Positions 54,486-62,695 of a DNA stretch of 64,000 bases are shown here, piece after piece. This stretch comes from Accumulibacter phosphatis (GTDB lineage Bacteria > Pseudomonadota > Gammaproteobacteria > Burkholderiales > Rhodocyclaceae). Where the stretch lies: the NCBI RefSeq assembly GCF_000024165.1, contig NC_013194.1, forward strand, positions 992,001-1,056,000. Direction: 5' to 3'. The position numbers and the translations under genes were made by a program. The notes beneath the pieces are model-generated. The model saw only the letters and a list, made by a program, of their open reading frames with translations. It ran no database searches and had not been told where the DNA came from. Position 1 is the stretch's first letter. Each line of letters starts with the position of its first letter.

Positions 54486-55862
54486 TCAGCTCGGCCTTGT
54501 TTGTACGCCGTGAATCAGGCACGCCACTTCATTGAGGCCACGTCGGTAAACATCTGCCAGTTCATCAAGCCGGGTGGCACTGTCGGCGAGCGAACCCGGT
54601 TTGTGAATAAGAAGGTTTGCAAGACCTGGGTGTCCCTGCAATCGCGCGATCGCGTACTGAAACGAGCGCACCTGTTGCCCCGTCGATTCCCGCGTGTCCA
54701 ATGCCTTAGCGCGAAGATCAGGCACGGTATATGCCGTTCGGTCGCCCCCCTCGCCCCATGCTCTGTTCAATGCTGCACGACGGATTAGGCACGGCAGGCA
54801 GTAACCGCAGTGCTCTATACCTCTTCCTTTATGACCTTGCCATCGAGCATTGGCCGGGTGTGCGCAAGATAAGGACATCGGTGCCAGTTCGAGCAGCAAT
54901 TTTTGGTTCGCGCAGGCGAGGACCATCTCGCCTTTAGTCATAGGCAAATATGGGTTCTCTACACGGCCGTCGATACCGAGTTCGTCTAGGAGGTCGTTCC
55001 AACGTGCCATGAAGTACGGATGCGTAGTTCGTGTACTGTTTGACCCTAGCCGTAACGGGTCCAAAGGCACATTCAGGGCAATTAGTCCGTTCTCTGGGAC
55101 TTTCAAGGTAAATCCATTCCTAAGCCCAGTTCCAGCAAACACTCCGAGCGCAAAGAACAAGAAAGAACGGCCTCTCGTGCTGTTTTCAGAACCGACATCT
55201 TTCACCAAGCCATCATCGAAGGTCATCCCGACACGCAACCGATCGAATGCGGACCTCGCGTATTGTTTTTTCAGTTTGGCAAACAACTTATTTTGCGCAT
55301 CACTCGTAGCGCTTTCGCCGAAGTGGCTGATCAGCAAGGGGGCTGATTCAGCCTGAAGAAGATTAATGGCTCCAATCAAACTATCTAACCCGCCGGAGAA
55401 CAGGCACAGTGAGTCATACGGTACGGTCAAGAGAGAGTGCGGTCTTTTTCGTGCGATATTCGTGAACCTCACAGGCCGCAGCCTGAATCCGATGGTCCAA
55501 CGATCTCCCGTCAGGAAGTTCAGCGCTTTCGTTAGCGTGGGCGTCACGGCAGTCCAACGCGGAAGATCGCTCACCGGTATGACCAACCGGATTTCGCGAG
55601 TCCATGAGTCCTGGGATTGCTCTACGCGGGAAATGCGCGTGTCGGCGGCATGAACGTGCGCGGCGACCACAAGCAGATCAATCCCTATCTCTGATGGAAA
55701 GATGCCAAGGGCTTTCAGGCTGCCCAGAGCACTGCCGATTCCATAGTCCAGGGTCTTCACTCCGGCAACTAGTTGAAGCTGGGTCAACTGTTCATCGGCA
55801 GCGGCAGGTATTGCTGTCTGATCATCCGGACCGAAACGACCGGCGACTAGTTGGCGTTTCAT
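54486..55862 (-). CDS. qatC: Qat anti-phage system QueC-like protein QatC
   Basis: A 458-residue protein related to QueC (7-cyano-7-deazaguanine synthase). The PP-loop SGGLDSLIGAINLL is near residue 155, and a C-terminal zinc site includes SCAHPAN and EHCGYCLPCLIRR, with the Cys pattern of QueC. The N-terminal 150 residues are specific to Qat. Deazaguanine modification of a nucleic acid or protein is proposed for the family but not proven. The ATG overlaps the qatB stop. Confidence 0.9.
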   Translation of the reverse strand: MKRQLVAGRFGPDDQTAIPAAADEQLTQLQLVAGVKTLDYGIGSALGSLKALGIFPSEIGIDLLVVAAHVHAADTRISRVEQSQDSWTREIRLVIPVSDLPRWTAVTPTLTKALNFLTGDRWTIGFRLRPVRFTNIARKRPHSLLTVPYDSLCLFSGGLDSLIGAINLLQAESAPLLISHFGESATSDAQNKLFAKLKKQYARSAFDRLRVGMTFDDGLVKDVGSENSTRGRSFLFFALGVFAGTGLRNGFTLKVPENGLIALNVPLDPLRLGSNSTRTTHPYFMARWNDLLDELGIDGRVENPYLPMTKGEMVLACANQKLLLELAPMSLSCAHPANARWQGHKGRGIEHCGYCLPCLIRRAALNRAWGEGGDRTAYTVPDLRAKALDTRESTGQQVRSFQYAIARLQGHPGLANLLIHKPGSLADSATRLDELADVYRRGLNEVACLIHGVQTRPS

Positions 55863-56740
55863 TGGTTCACCTCTGCTTCACCTCGTGCCTGAAGGAACTC
55901 GAACGCAGACTCGTACACCCGATCGACGAAGGATTGAATGCGATCTGGGGTGAGCGTGGGTGTTTCTGCACGTGCCGTTGTCAGCGCATCGCTGACTCCG
56001 CCGCGAATGAAATCTCGTAGCTGCGCTTGAACACGCAGGGCGGCTTGGGCGTCGGCGGGCACGGTGACCGCCTTGGTGCCAATGTCGTTGCAGATTCTGG
56101 CTTCAATGGCATGCGTCGCATACAGTTCGAAGACGGTCTGCAGCTGGTCCGGGGTAAACGCATCCAGGTCAGTCAGGCTGTCGGTGGTCAGCTCAACGAT
56201 GGTTTCAACGTACGCTTCGCGCGCAATGCCTTCATCGATTGTGCCTGCTCCCGGACAAACGTAATCGGCGAGACCAACAAGTATCTCGGCAAGAGGACGC
56301 CCCGCTAGTTCTTCAAGATCAAGTGCTCTCAGTGCTTCGCGTACACCACGCGCTTGCGCGTCAGACAAGAACCCGAGTAACCTAGCCCCGGCACCGCGTG
56401 AAGCCCCCATCCGCTTCGCCGCCTGGCGCGATCCGCCAACAGCCGACGACACATAGCTGGCAACAGCGCGACCGAGACCCGTGCGATCACTTCCGCCGGA
56501 TTTTGCAAAACGCGTGAAGTTGCCGCGGGCGCTTGTAAAACGGCCAGGGTCCGCCGGCTGCGGAATTGCTGGCCTGTCAGACGGGGCAGCAGGTACAGCT
56601 TGTGGCACAGGAGTGTCATCGCTGGCAGGTGCTGCGTCTGCTGGCATAGCCGGGGGCGAAGTCCCATCTTCCGATCCAAGCCATGTGGGAACAAGTGGTG
56701 TGCCGCCGCCCGGTCCACCGTAGGCTGTCGAAGTTCCCAT
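55859..56740 (-). CDS. qatB: Qat anti-phage system protein QatB
   Basis: A 293-residue protein of unknown biochemical role, required in Qat. It begins MGTSTAYGGPGGGTPLVP, a low-complexity Gly/Pro/Ala stretch typical of QatB, followed by a helical domain (RNFTRFAKSG... region) with no catalytic motif. It starts directly after the qatA stop (TAA then ATG) and overlaps qatC by four bases. Confidence 0.87.
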   Translation of the reverse strand: MGTSTAYGGPGGGTPLVPTWLGSEDGTSPPAMPADAAPASDDTPVPQAVPAAPSDRPAIPQPADPGRFTSARGNFTRFAKSGGSDRTGLGRAVASYVSSAVGGSRQAAKRMGASRGAGARLLGFLSDAQARGVREALRALDLEELAGRPLAEILVGLADYVCPGAGTIDEGIAREAYVETIVELTTDSLTDLDAFTPDQLQTVFELYATHAIEARICNDIGTKAVTVPADAQAALRVQAQLRDFIRGGVSDALTTARAETPTLTPDRIQSFVDRVYESAFEFLQARGEAEVNQ

Positions 56741-58687
56741 TTACCGGCTTCCCTTTGACGCTTTGAGGACCGCCTCAGCTGCTGCTCTTAGCTCACGATT
56801 GTTCGAGACCTTGGCCCATTCGTTGAGCAATTTGCTAAGTCGAGCGACGTTTTCAGGGTCGGTGACTGCGCCCTGCCATCCCCGCACAGCCCACGGTCCG
56901 CACTTGCTGCTGGGCAAACCCTCCAGGAAGTCCAGCAGTTTTCCCTGCAATCCGGGTTGTGCCTTGATCAGAACAATCAGCCCGTCGATGCCGGCCGGCA
57001 TCACATCGAAGGATCCGCTACCCATAATCCTGGATCGAACGGCTTCGAATACCTTGTCGGCCTCAGCTTGCACGAGCAGCTTCAGTTCAGGTGCATACGC
57101 CTGCACTGAGAGCTTGGCGCCGAAGAGCTTCTCAACCACGGTGCCGAGATGGCCGAGGACAGACACCGGCCCAAAGAAGTCCTTCTTGTCTTTCGTGACA
57201 AACAGGTAAGGCCGAAGATCAACGCCGGACAGTAGTGGCTGCACTCGTGCCCAGTCTTGCACTGCCTCCGATTCTTTCCATTCCAGCAAGGCCGCGCTTT
57301 CAATTGCTGTTGCGGCGTTGTCTGTGGGCTTCGCTGCCTTCCCCTCTTCTGCGGTTTTTGTGACGTGCTGCTTTGCAGCTATGCTCGCCTCCAGCGCGGC
57401 AAGGTCGTCGCATTGTCCCTGGGGATGGATGGCGGCAACGGAGGCGATCTGGTCGAACAGCCGGGGAATGAATCTCTCGGCAAGCATCAGCTTTGCCAAC
57501 ACCGGAAGCTTGATTTCCGCGCCGAATCCACGTGCAATAGCGGTGCGCTCCCGAAGCAGCAACGTATTGAGAAATCGCTTGATTTGGCGTGGGTTTCCCT
57601 TTGTGCCGCTGGCTAGAATCGGGCCGATCTGATCACTGAGCATGAGTGCGTTGTGCGTTTGGTCGGCCCTATCCCCCAGAGCAGCTTTCACCGAAGCTGC
57701 ATCAAGGAGTGCGTTTTCCCAAGGCCTCTTGAGACGTTCGCGTGCCACAGCAATCAGCTTCGAGAAGTTCTCATCCTTCTCTCCAATTTCGGCCCCGGCC
57801 AACAAGAGCGTGACGTAGATGCGAGTCTCGGTTTCGCCCAACGCTGGAATACGAAATGGAATCTGGATCAGTTTTTCGAGGTAGTTTCTGGCGTAGTCAC
57901 GTGGTCCGGTTGTCTCAGGGAGATCGGGGAAATGTTTGCGTACAGCGTACTCGACCATGGCTTCGTCTGCGGCGACGACAAAAGCTGTTCGTGACGTGAA
58001 AACGAAGAGCCGGATCGCTTCCAGTGTCTCGATTGCCGTGTCGGGAAGGCAGCGGTCGAGATCGTCAATCAGAACAACCAGCTGATCTATTCTTGCTTCT
58101 TCAAGCAATTTGTCGAAGGCTTTGCGGAAGGCTTCGACCTCCTGAGGAACGCTCTTGGATTCAGCCGGCGAAAGAACGGACTTAACGTCCTCAATCGCCG
58201 CGCCGATATTGTCCTTGGTCGCAAGCTCGGCAGGATTCGCGATCCAACCCTGCAACGTGGCCACGATGCCACCGATCTGCTCTGGTGTCGGAATCCCAGT
58301 AAAGGCAGTCCAGGCCAGTCCACCGGCCTTCTTCGCGACTTTGAGCAGGTCAATGCTCTTGACGACATCGTTCAAGGCACCTTTGACTTTCTGGAGGGCG
58401 GGGCGCTTCTCCATCAAGCCAGCTACGATGCCTTCGATCAATGCTATTTTGGCGTCCTCGAACCCTTGGAAACGCCAGCCATTGAATTTGAGACAAAGAA
58501 CCTGTTCTTCATTCTCGAAACGCGAGGCGATCATCTCCAGGACACTGGATTTCCCAGCTCCCCAATCACCATGCACGCCGATGGTGACCGGACTATCGGG
58601 CCGTTCGCGTAGCAAGCCGATGATCGTTGTCGCGATGGCCTCGTTGTTGAGTAGATCGATTTTCGTTTCGTTGTCGGGTAGGATCAT
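56741..58687 (-). CDS. qatA: Qat anti-phage system KAP-type ATPase QatA
   Basis: A 648-residue KAP-family P-loop NTPase. Walker A is GDWGAGKSSV near residue 42 and Walker B is LVVLIDDLDRCLP near residue 195. KAP proteins often associate with membranes, although strong membrane segments are not obvious here. The ATG at 58687 has AAGGGA upstream. It is the first gene of the four-gene qat operon and lies 91 bp downstream of a methyltransferase remnant. Confidence 0.92.
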   Translation of the reverse strand: MILPDNETKIDLLNNEAIATTIIGLLRERPDSPVTIGVHGDWGAGKSSVLEMIASRFENEEQVLCLKFNGWRFQGFEDAKIALIEGIVAGLMEKRPALQKVKGALNDVVKSIDLLKVAKKAGGLAWTAFTGIPTPEQIGGIVATLQGWIANPAELATKDNIGAAIEDVKSVLSPAESKSVPQEVEAFRKAFDKLLEEARIDQLVVLIDDLDRCLPDTAIETLEAIRLFVFTSRTAFVVAADEAMVEYAVRKHFPDLPETTGPRDYARNYLEKLIQIPFRIPALGETETRIYVTLLLAGAEIGEKDENFSKLIAVARERLKRPWENALLDAASVKAALGDRADQTHNALMLSDQIGPILASGTKGNPRQIKRFLNTLLLRERTAIARGFGAEIKLPVLAKLMLAERFIPRLFDQIASVAAIHPQGQCDDLAALEASIAAKQHVTKTAEEGKAAKPTDNAATAIESAALLEWKESEAVQDWARVQPLLSGVDLRPYLFVTKDKKDFFGPVSVLGHLGTVVEKLFGAKLSVQAYAPELKLLVQAEADKVFEAVRSRIMGSGSFDVMPAGIDGLIVLIKAQPGLQGKLLDFLEGLPSSKCGPWAVRGWQGAVTDPENVARLSKLLNEWAKVSNNRELRAAAEAVLKASKGSR

Positions 58688-58778
58688 TGTTTTCCCTTTA
58701 ATCGCAAGCTTTTGGAGCACTGGTGCTTGAGCTTTCTAAAATCACCTATCTCAACGTGATGAATGTGCATTGTTGTAC

Positions 58779-58911
58779 CTACCCCACGTTCACGGGCACG
58801 AGCGTCATCGTGTCGTTGCCGAAGATGTCGATCACCTTGACCGCCACGGTGTAGCGTCTTGGTCGGTCGTAGGTGTGCATCGCGGTTGTGAGCTCCAAAT
58901 TGGTAATCGTT
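58779..58911 (-). pseudogene. C-terminal stub of a DNA methyltransferase-like protein, cut by IS66
   Basis: An open frame of about 43 codons before the stop at 58779 reads TYDRPRRYTVAVKVIDIFGN, then DTMTLVPVNVG, the typical end of large type III-style Mod or site-specific adenine methyltransferases (recognised from memory, so tentative). The frame begins at the IS66 border. On the far side of the element no methyltransferase body is found, so a larger deletion must have occurred. It is a decayed restriction-modification gene next to qat. Confidence 0.45.
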
Positions 58912-60590
58912 CACTCCCCCTACGCTGTTGCCGGGATGACAGGGATGGGGGGAAGCGGCAAACCCTTGCGAGCGGCGGCGATGACGGTGCCGAGGTACTG
59001 CCAGGCAGAAGCGGCGCGACGGCGACAGGTTTCGATAAGGCTGGCGAGCAGAGCAAAGGCGCGGGAGCCCTGTTCAGAGCGCGTGCCGTGACTGATGTGG
59101 CGCGAAATCACCCCGTGCCGTAGCGTCTGTTCGGCGGCGTTGTTGGAGAGCGGCAGGTGGGGCTCGGCAAGCGGACGGAAGATCACCGTCCAGTCGTAGA
59201 GGAACTCGCGCACGACGCCGCCCAGTACCTCGTGGTGATCGGTCCGATGCGTTTTGCACAGGTGCTGCAGCCGGTCAACGTCGGCCGCGTGGCGTAAGGG
59301 CAGTGCTTCTGGCGGCGGATCGGTCCGCGCCGCGTCGATGGCGGCCATCAGCGTTTTCATGATCCCTTGCCTCTCCTGCCCGACCCCGGATACTCGGTGA
59401 TCGCTCGATTCGGCCAGGCCCCGCAGCTTGCGCATCAGGTGCGGCCAGCAGCGCGGGCGGTTTTCCCAGGCGCGATAGACCCCGTAACCGTCACTGATCA
59501 GAATGCCGTGATAGCCGTCTTGCAGGGCGTTCTCCAGCATTTCCCGGCGGCGCGGGCCGATGAGGAAGAGTACGGTGTGGGGGGTGACCAGAGCCCACAG
59601 CCACAGCAGTACACCGGATTCTGGCCACGACGTTTCATCCCCATTCAATTGTGTTGTCTGCACGAGATCGGCCACCAAGGCATCCTCCAGCGGCAAACGG
59701 GCACGCCCGGCTTCGCGGATCGTCTCGTCGATCACGCCGGCGCTCAGCGTCAGATCGAACACTTCCCTCAGCAGTTCGCGGATGCTCGCCCGGGACAGGC
59801 GCATGCGCAGCGCGAGCAGAATGATCACTCCGGCCAAGCGAGGACCCACCAAGCGCCACTCGCCCAGTTCAGTCGTCTCCCACGGGTCGTCCGCCGGCGC
59901 CCGCCACGGCAGCGCACGACTGACATGGCCGCAGGCGCAGCGCACTTCAAGCAAACGGTGACGCGTGACACGGAACGTCAGCCCGATCAGGCCCTCGACC
60001 TGCGGCGCGATGTCGATTTCGTCCCAAGCTGTGTAAGCCGGCGACCCGGCGTCCGCCGCCAGCGCTAGCCCACAAGCCGTGCAGCTTTCAGGGCGGTGCT
60101 CGCACGTGGCGGTCACCGCCAGTTTCTGCGTGCGCCCATGGCCCGCACTGCCGGCTTGCCTGCCGGGCGACTTCCCCGAGCCCTTCCCGGGCGAGGGGCG
60201 GTTGGCAACAGCCGGGCTGGTTCCTGCCGTCTCTTTCGGCAAATCTCCCACCGTGTCGGTCGCGGCAGCTTCTGCTGTGCGGCTCTCGGCTGGCGTCCCC
60301 TTGTCCTTCGCCGCATCGCCCGCCTTCTCCCATGGCGCTTGGCTGGTCGGCGGACACGAACTGTTGGTCGGGTTCCGATTCAGCCGGTCCTGCAACTCCT
60401 TGACGTCATGCAGCAGACGCTTCGACACCTCCAGCAATAGCTCCGCCGGTAGCTTCTTGAGCCACTCGTCGTCCATTTGGAAAAGGCCATGCTTGCTCAG
60501 GCGCATCCTGCCCGCTCTGTCTCGTCGTCCTCAAGGCTCAGATTATGCTATACAAATCATTGGTCTGGCAGCTTTTCTTAAGGGGGAGTG
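58912..60590 (-). mobile_element. IS66-family insertion sequence, about 1.68 kb
   Basis: The longest inverted ends are TTCACTCCCCCT (58910-58921) and AGGGGGAGTGAA (60581-60592). The flanks AATCGTT (58905-58911) and AATCATT (60591-60597) look like a 7-bp duplication with one mismatch; IS66 usually makes 8 bp, so the boundary could shift by 1-2 bp, or the flanks may have diverged. It carries one transposase gene; no tnpA or tnpB partner is visible. Confidence 0.85.
58920..60506 (-). CDS. IS66-family transposase (TnpC-like)
   Basis: A 528-residue transposase. A helical N-terminus (LLLEVSKRLLHDVKELQDRL) and a linker lead to the IS66 zinc finger (CEHRPESCTACG), then the DDE core: Asp in NGDETSW, Asp in SDGYGVY and Glu in NNAAEQTLR. 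The sequence is intact. The single-gene form without TnpA or TnpB is known within IS66-like groups. Confidence 0.92.
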   Translation of the reverse strand: MRLSKHGLFQMDDEWLKKLPAELLLEVSKRLLHDVKELQDRLNRNPTNSSCPPTSQAPWEKAGDAAKDKGTPAESRTAEAAATDTVGDLPKETAGTSPAVANRPSPGKGSGKSPGRQAGSAGHGRTQKLAVTATCEHRPESCTACGLALAADAGSPAYTAWDEIDIAPQVEGLIGLTFRVTRHRLLEVRCACGHVSRALPWRAPADDPWETTELGEWRLVGPRLAGVIILLALRMRLSRASIRELLREVFDLTLSAGVIDETIREAGRARLPLEDALVADLVQTTQLNGDETSWPESGVLLWLWALVTPHTVLFLIGPRRREMLENALQDGYHGILISDGYGVYRAWENRPRCWPHLMRKLRGLAESSDHRVSGVGQERQGIMKTLMAAIDAARTDPPPEALPLRHAADVDRLQHLCKTHRTDHHEVLGGVVREFLYDWTVIFRPLAEPHLPLSNNAAEQTLRHGVISRHISHGTRSEQGSRAFALLASLIETCRRRAASAWQYLGTVIAAARKGLPLPPIPVIPATA

Positions 60591-60592
60591 AA

Positions 60593-61449
60593 TCATTACG
60601 TCGAATTGGTTCAGGAAGCGCTTGCCGAGGAGCCAGGTTCCGACACCGGTGCCGACGATCCGGACGAAGTGGAGTATCTGCTTCTGGCCGGCCCTTGCGG
60701 AGTTGACCTGCGCACCAGGGCCTATGATGTGATGACGCGCCTGCTGCTGTTGGGAATCGGGTTCCCTCAGCGCGACGCTGGTTCGAATGGTGGCAGCGTC
60801 GGTGACCGGCAAGAGTGGAGGATGTGCGGCGCTAGTGTTCGGACATGCCTGCACTATCCACTCCGACTCGAGCGGACTTCAAAGGTATTCGTTCATGGCC
60901 GGGATAAGAACGCGAACGCTGGCCAGGCGATCGCCATGGAAGAGATCAATTTCGGCCCACCAACCCTCCTGCAGATTCTTCACAGCATTTGCCATCAACT
61001 GTCTTATTTTCGGCTTGGCGATCGCCAGTGCGAGCTGCTCGACTCCTGGAAAAACGCGGAGTCTTCAGAAATGTCGGCCACGGATTTTGACAGTCTTTAG
61101 GCGATTTCCGGGAATCAAGATCCGAACAACTACCGCAGCGGGTTGTTTTCCTGGCCCTGAGCCCGTCCTAACGCCATGATCCTTGGTACGGCGTCTTGCG
61201 GAAATCACCTTATGACTCGGAAATGCTCAAGAGCAGTGCCGCCCCCGCAGTAGGTTCCGCAAAAAAGACCAAGAAAGGGAAGCGCAAGTCCAGCTGAACA
61301 AACGGCAAAAGTTCACCTGTTCTCCATAGTTTTAACGAGTCGCCAAGGTGTCGGCGATCCCCGGTTGTGCACCTGCGCGGCGGTGGTCGCCGCAAGGTGC
61401 TGCCAGGTCTCTGGTGCCCGTCCTCTCGCCCGAGTGGTCTCTTTGTGGA
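60593..61449. other. About 860 bp with no confident gene
   Basis: Frames are open on both strands, including a plus-strand frame from a GTG inside the IS66 end (60588-61100) and a short minus-strand frame MANAVKNLQEGWWAEIDLFH near 60890-61010. None has a good start signal or recognisable motif. The region is probably debris from insertion and deletion on the right side of the defence segment. Confidence 0.45.
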
Positions 61450-61986
61450 TCAGACGCGAAGGGGAAGCGCTACGCCATTGCATTCACCGGGTTCGCCGTC
61501 GAGCGTGGCCAGACTCGCCCAGGTGGCGCTCAAGGTTGGTGTGCTTTCGATGCACAGGTGGGTGGCGGAACACAGTGCCTCGTCAATCCAGTTCGCCAAC
61601 GGCAGGAAGAGATGGCCTTCCCAGAGACTGTCCAGGGTGGGAAGCAGCGTGGCTTCTGAGTGATCCTCACTGCATAGCTGGCAGCGATAGCCGCCTTCGA
61701 CCGCCGCGCCTACGGCATCCAGGCTGAGCAGCATGTCCCAGCACTGGCCTTGCCAGTCGACTACAACGCTGACGCTGTCGTTGCCGACGAACACGGAGAG
61801 GTGATCGGTGATGCCGACCGGTCGATAGGTCGCGTAGTCGCCGGTGCGCTCAAGCTGCCGAAGGGGAAACGGCAGGCGATCGGAATGGGCTGCCACCCAG
61901 GCATCGAACTGGCTGACGAGCGAGACTGCGGGTCCCCCCACGTTCGCCGATCGCCGTGCCTGGCTCCACGGTTCGGGCTCAGGCAA
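61450..61986 (-). CDS. Conserved-looking hypothetical protein coupled to btsR
   Basis: A 178-residue protein with no known domain. It contains a QFDAWVAAHSDRLPFPLRQL start region, a Cys pair in YRCQLCSEDH and a hydrophobic middle (VDWQGQCWDMLLSLDAVG). The ATG at 61986 lies inside the last codons of the response regulator gene (8-bp overlap), which argues for a real gene in the btsS-btsR operon. Function is unknown. Confidence 0.6.
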   Translation of the reverse strand: MPEPEPWSQARRSANVGGPAVSLVSQFDAWVAAHSDRLPFPLRQLERTGDYATYRPVGITDHLSVFVGNDSVSVVVDWQGQCWDMLLSLDAVGAAVEGGYRCQLCSEDHSEATLLPTLDSLWEGHLFLPLANWIDEALCSATHLCIESTPTLSATWASLATLDGEPGECNGVALPLRV

Positions 61987-62695
61987 TGAGTAACCTGTCC
62001 TTCATCTCGCGCAGGTGCCGGCGACTGACCGGCACCCTTCTGCCGCTGCGGGTGATGATCTCGGCGGCGCCATTGTCGAGCAATTCGATCTCGGCGATCT
62101 GGTCGAGGTTGACCAGGAACTGGCGGTGGCAGCGTATCAACGACGTACGCTCCTGCAGGATCTTCAGGCTCAGTTCGGTGGTTCCCTGCCGCTTGTCGCC
62201 GACCACCTGCACGCCGGCGATGTCGGTGTGGACGAATTCCACTTCGTCGAGCGCCAGCAGGAAGATGCGGTTGCGGCCGAAACAGGGAATCTGGCGCAGC
62301 TTTTCGGTTGATCCCGGAAAAGCCCTGGGCGAGTGGCGTACTCCCGAGCGCAACCAGTCGAGCGTCCGGGCAAGACGTTGCGGATCGATCGGCTTGAGGA
62401 GATAGTCGGCGGCGTGCTCCTCGAAAGCCTGCAGGGCGTGCTCGTCATAGGCGGTGACAAAGACGATCTGCGGCAGGGCCGAGGCGTCGATCATGCTCAC
62501 CATTTCGAGACCGCTGAGGCGCGGCATCTGGATGTCGAGGAAAACCACGTCGGGGCGCAGGCGGTGGATGGCGGACAGCCCTTCGATGGCGTTGGCGCAT
62601 TCGCCCAGCACCTCGACGTCGGGGGTGGCAGCCAGCAGCGCCTTGAGTTCCTCGCGCGAGGGCGCCTCGTCATCGATGATCAGGGCGGTCAGCAT
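61979..62695 (-). CDS. btsR: LytTR-type response regulator (BtsR-like)
   Basis: A 238-residue regulator with a receiver domain (IIDDEAPSREELKALL, phospho-Asp in VVFLDIQMPRLSG, Lys in YLLKPI) and a C-terminal LytTR DNA-binding domain (LIRCHRQFLVNLDQIAEIE). The ATG at 62695 overlaps the kinase stop by 7 bp. In E. coli BtsR (YehT) activates btsT; the transporter here is at 51211-53274. Confidence 0.9.
   Translation of the reverse strand: MLTALIIDDEAPSREELKALLAATPDVEVLGECANAIEGLSAIHRLRPDVVFLDIQMPRLSGLEMVSMIDASALPQIVFVTAYDEHALQAFEEHAADYLLKPIDPQRLARTLDWLRSGVRHSPRAFPGSTEKLRQIPCFGRNRIFLLALDEVEFVHTDIAGVQVVGDKRQGTTELSLKILQERTSLIRCHRQFLVNLDQIAEIELLDNGAAEIITRSGRRVPVSRRHLREMKDRLLIA

Noticed and set aside
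60591..60854. Minus-strand frame that joins in frame to the methyltransferase stub when IS66 is removed
   Set aside because: The frame does connect, but the upstream residues look non-coding (Gln/His/Arg runs) and nothing like a methyltransferase, so the match is probably chance.
60588..61100. A 170-codon plus-strand frame right of IS66
   Set aside because: It starts with a GTG inside the IS66 terminal repeat, lacks a ribosome-binding site and has no recognised motif. I kept it only as part of the unassigned region.
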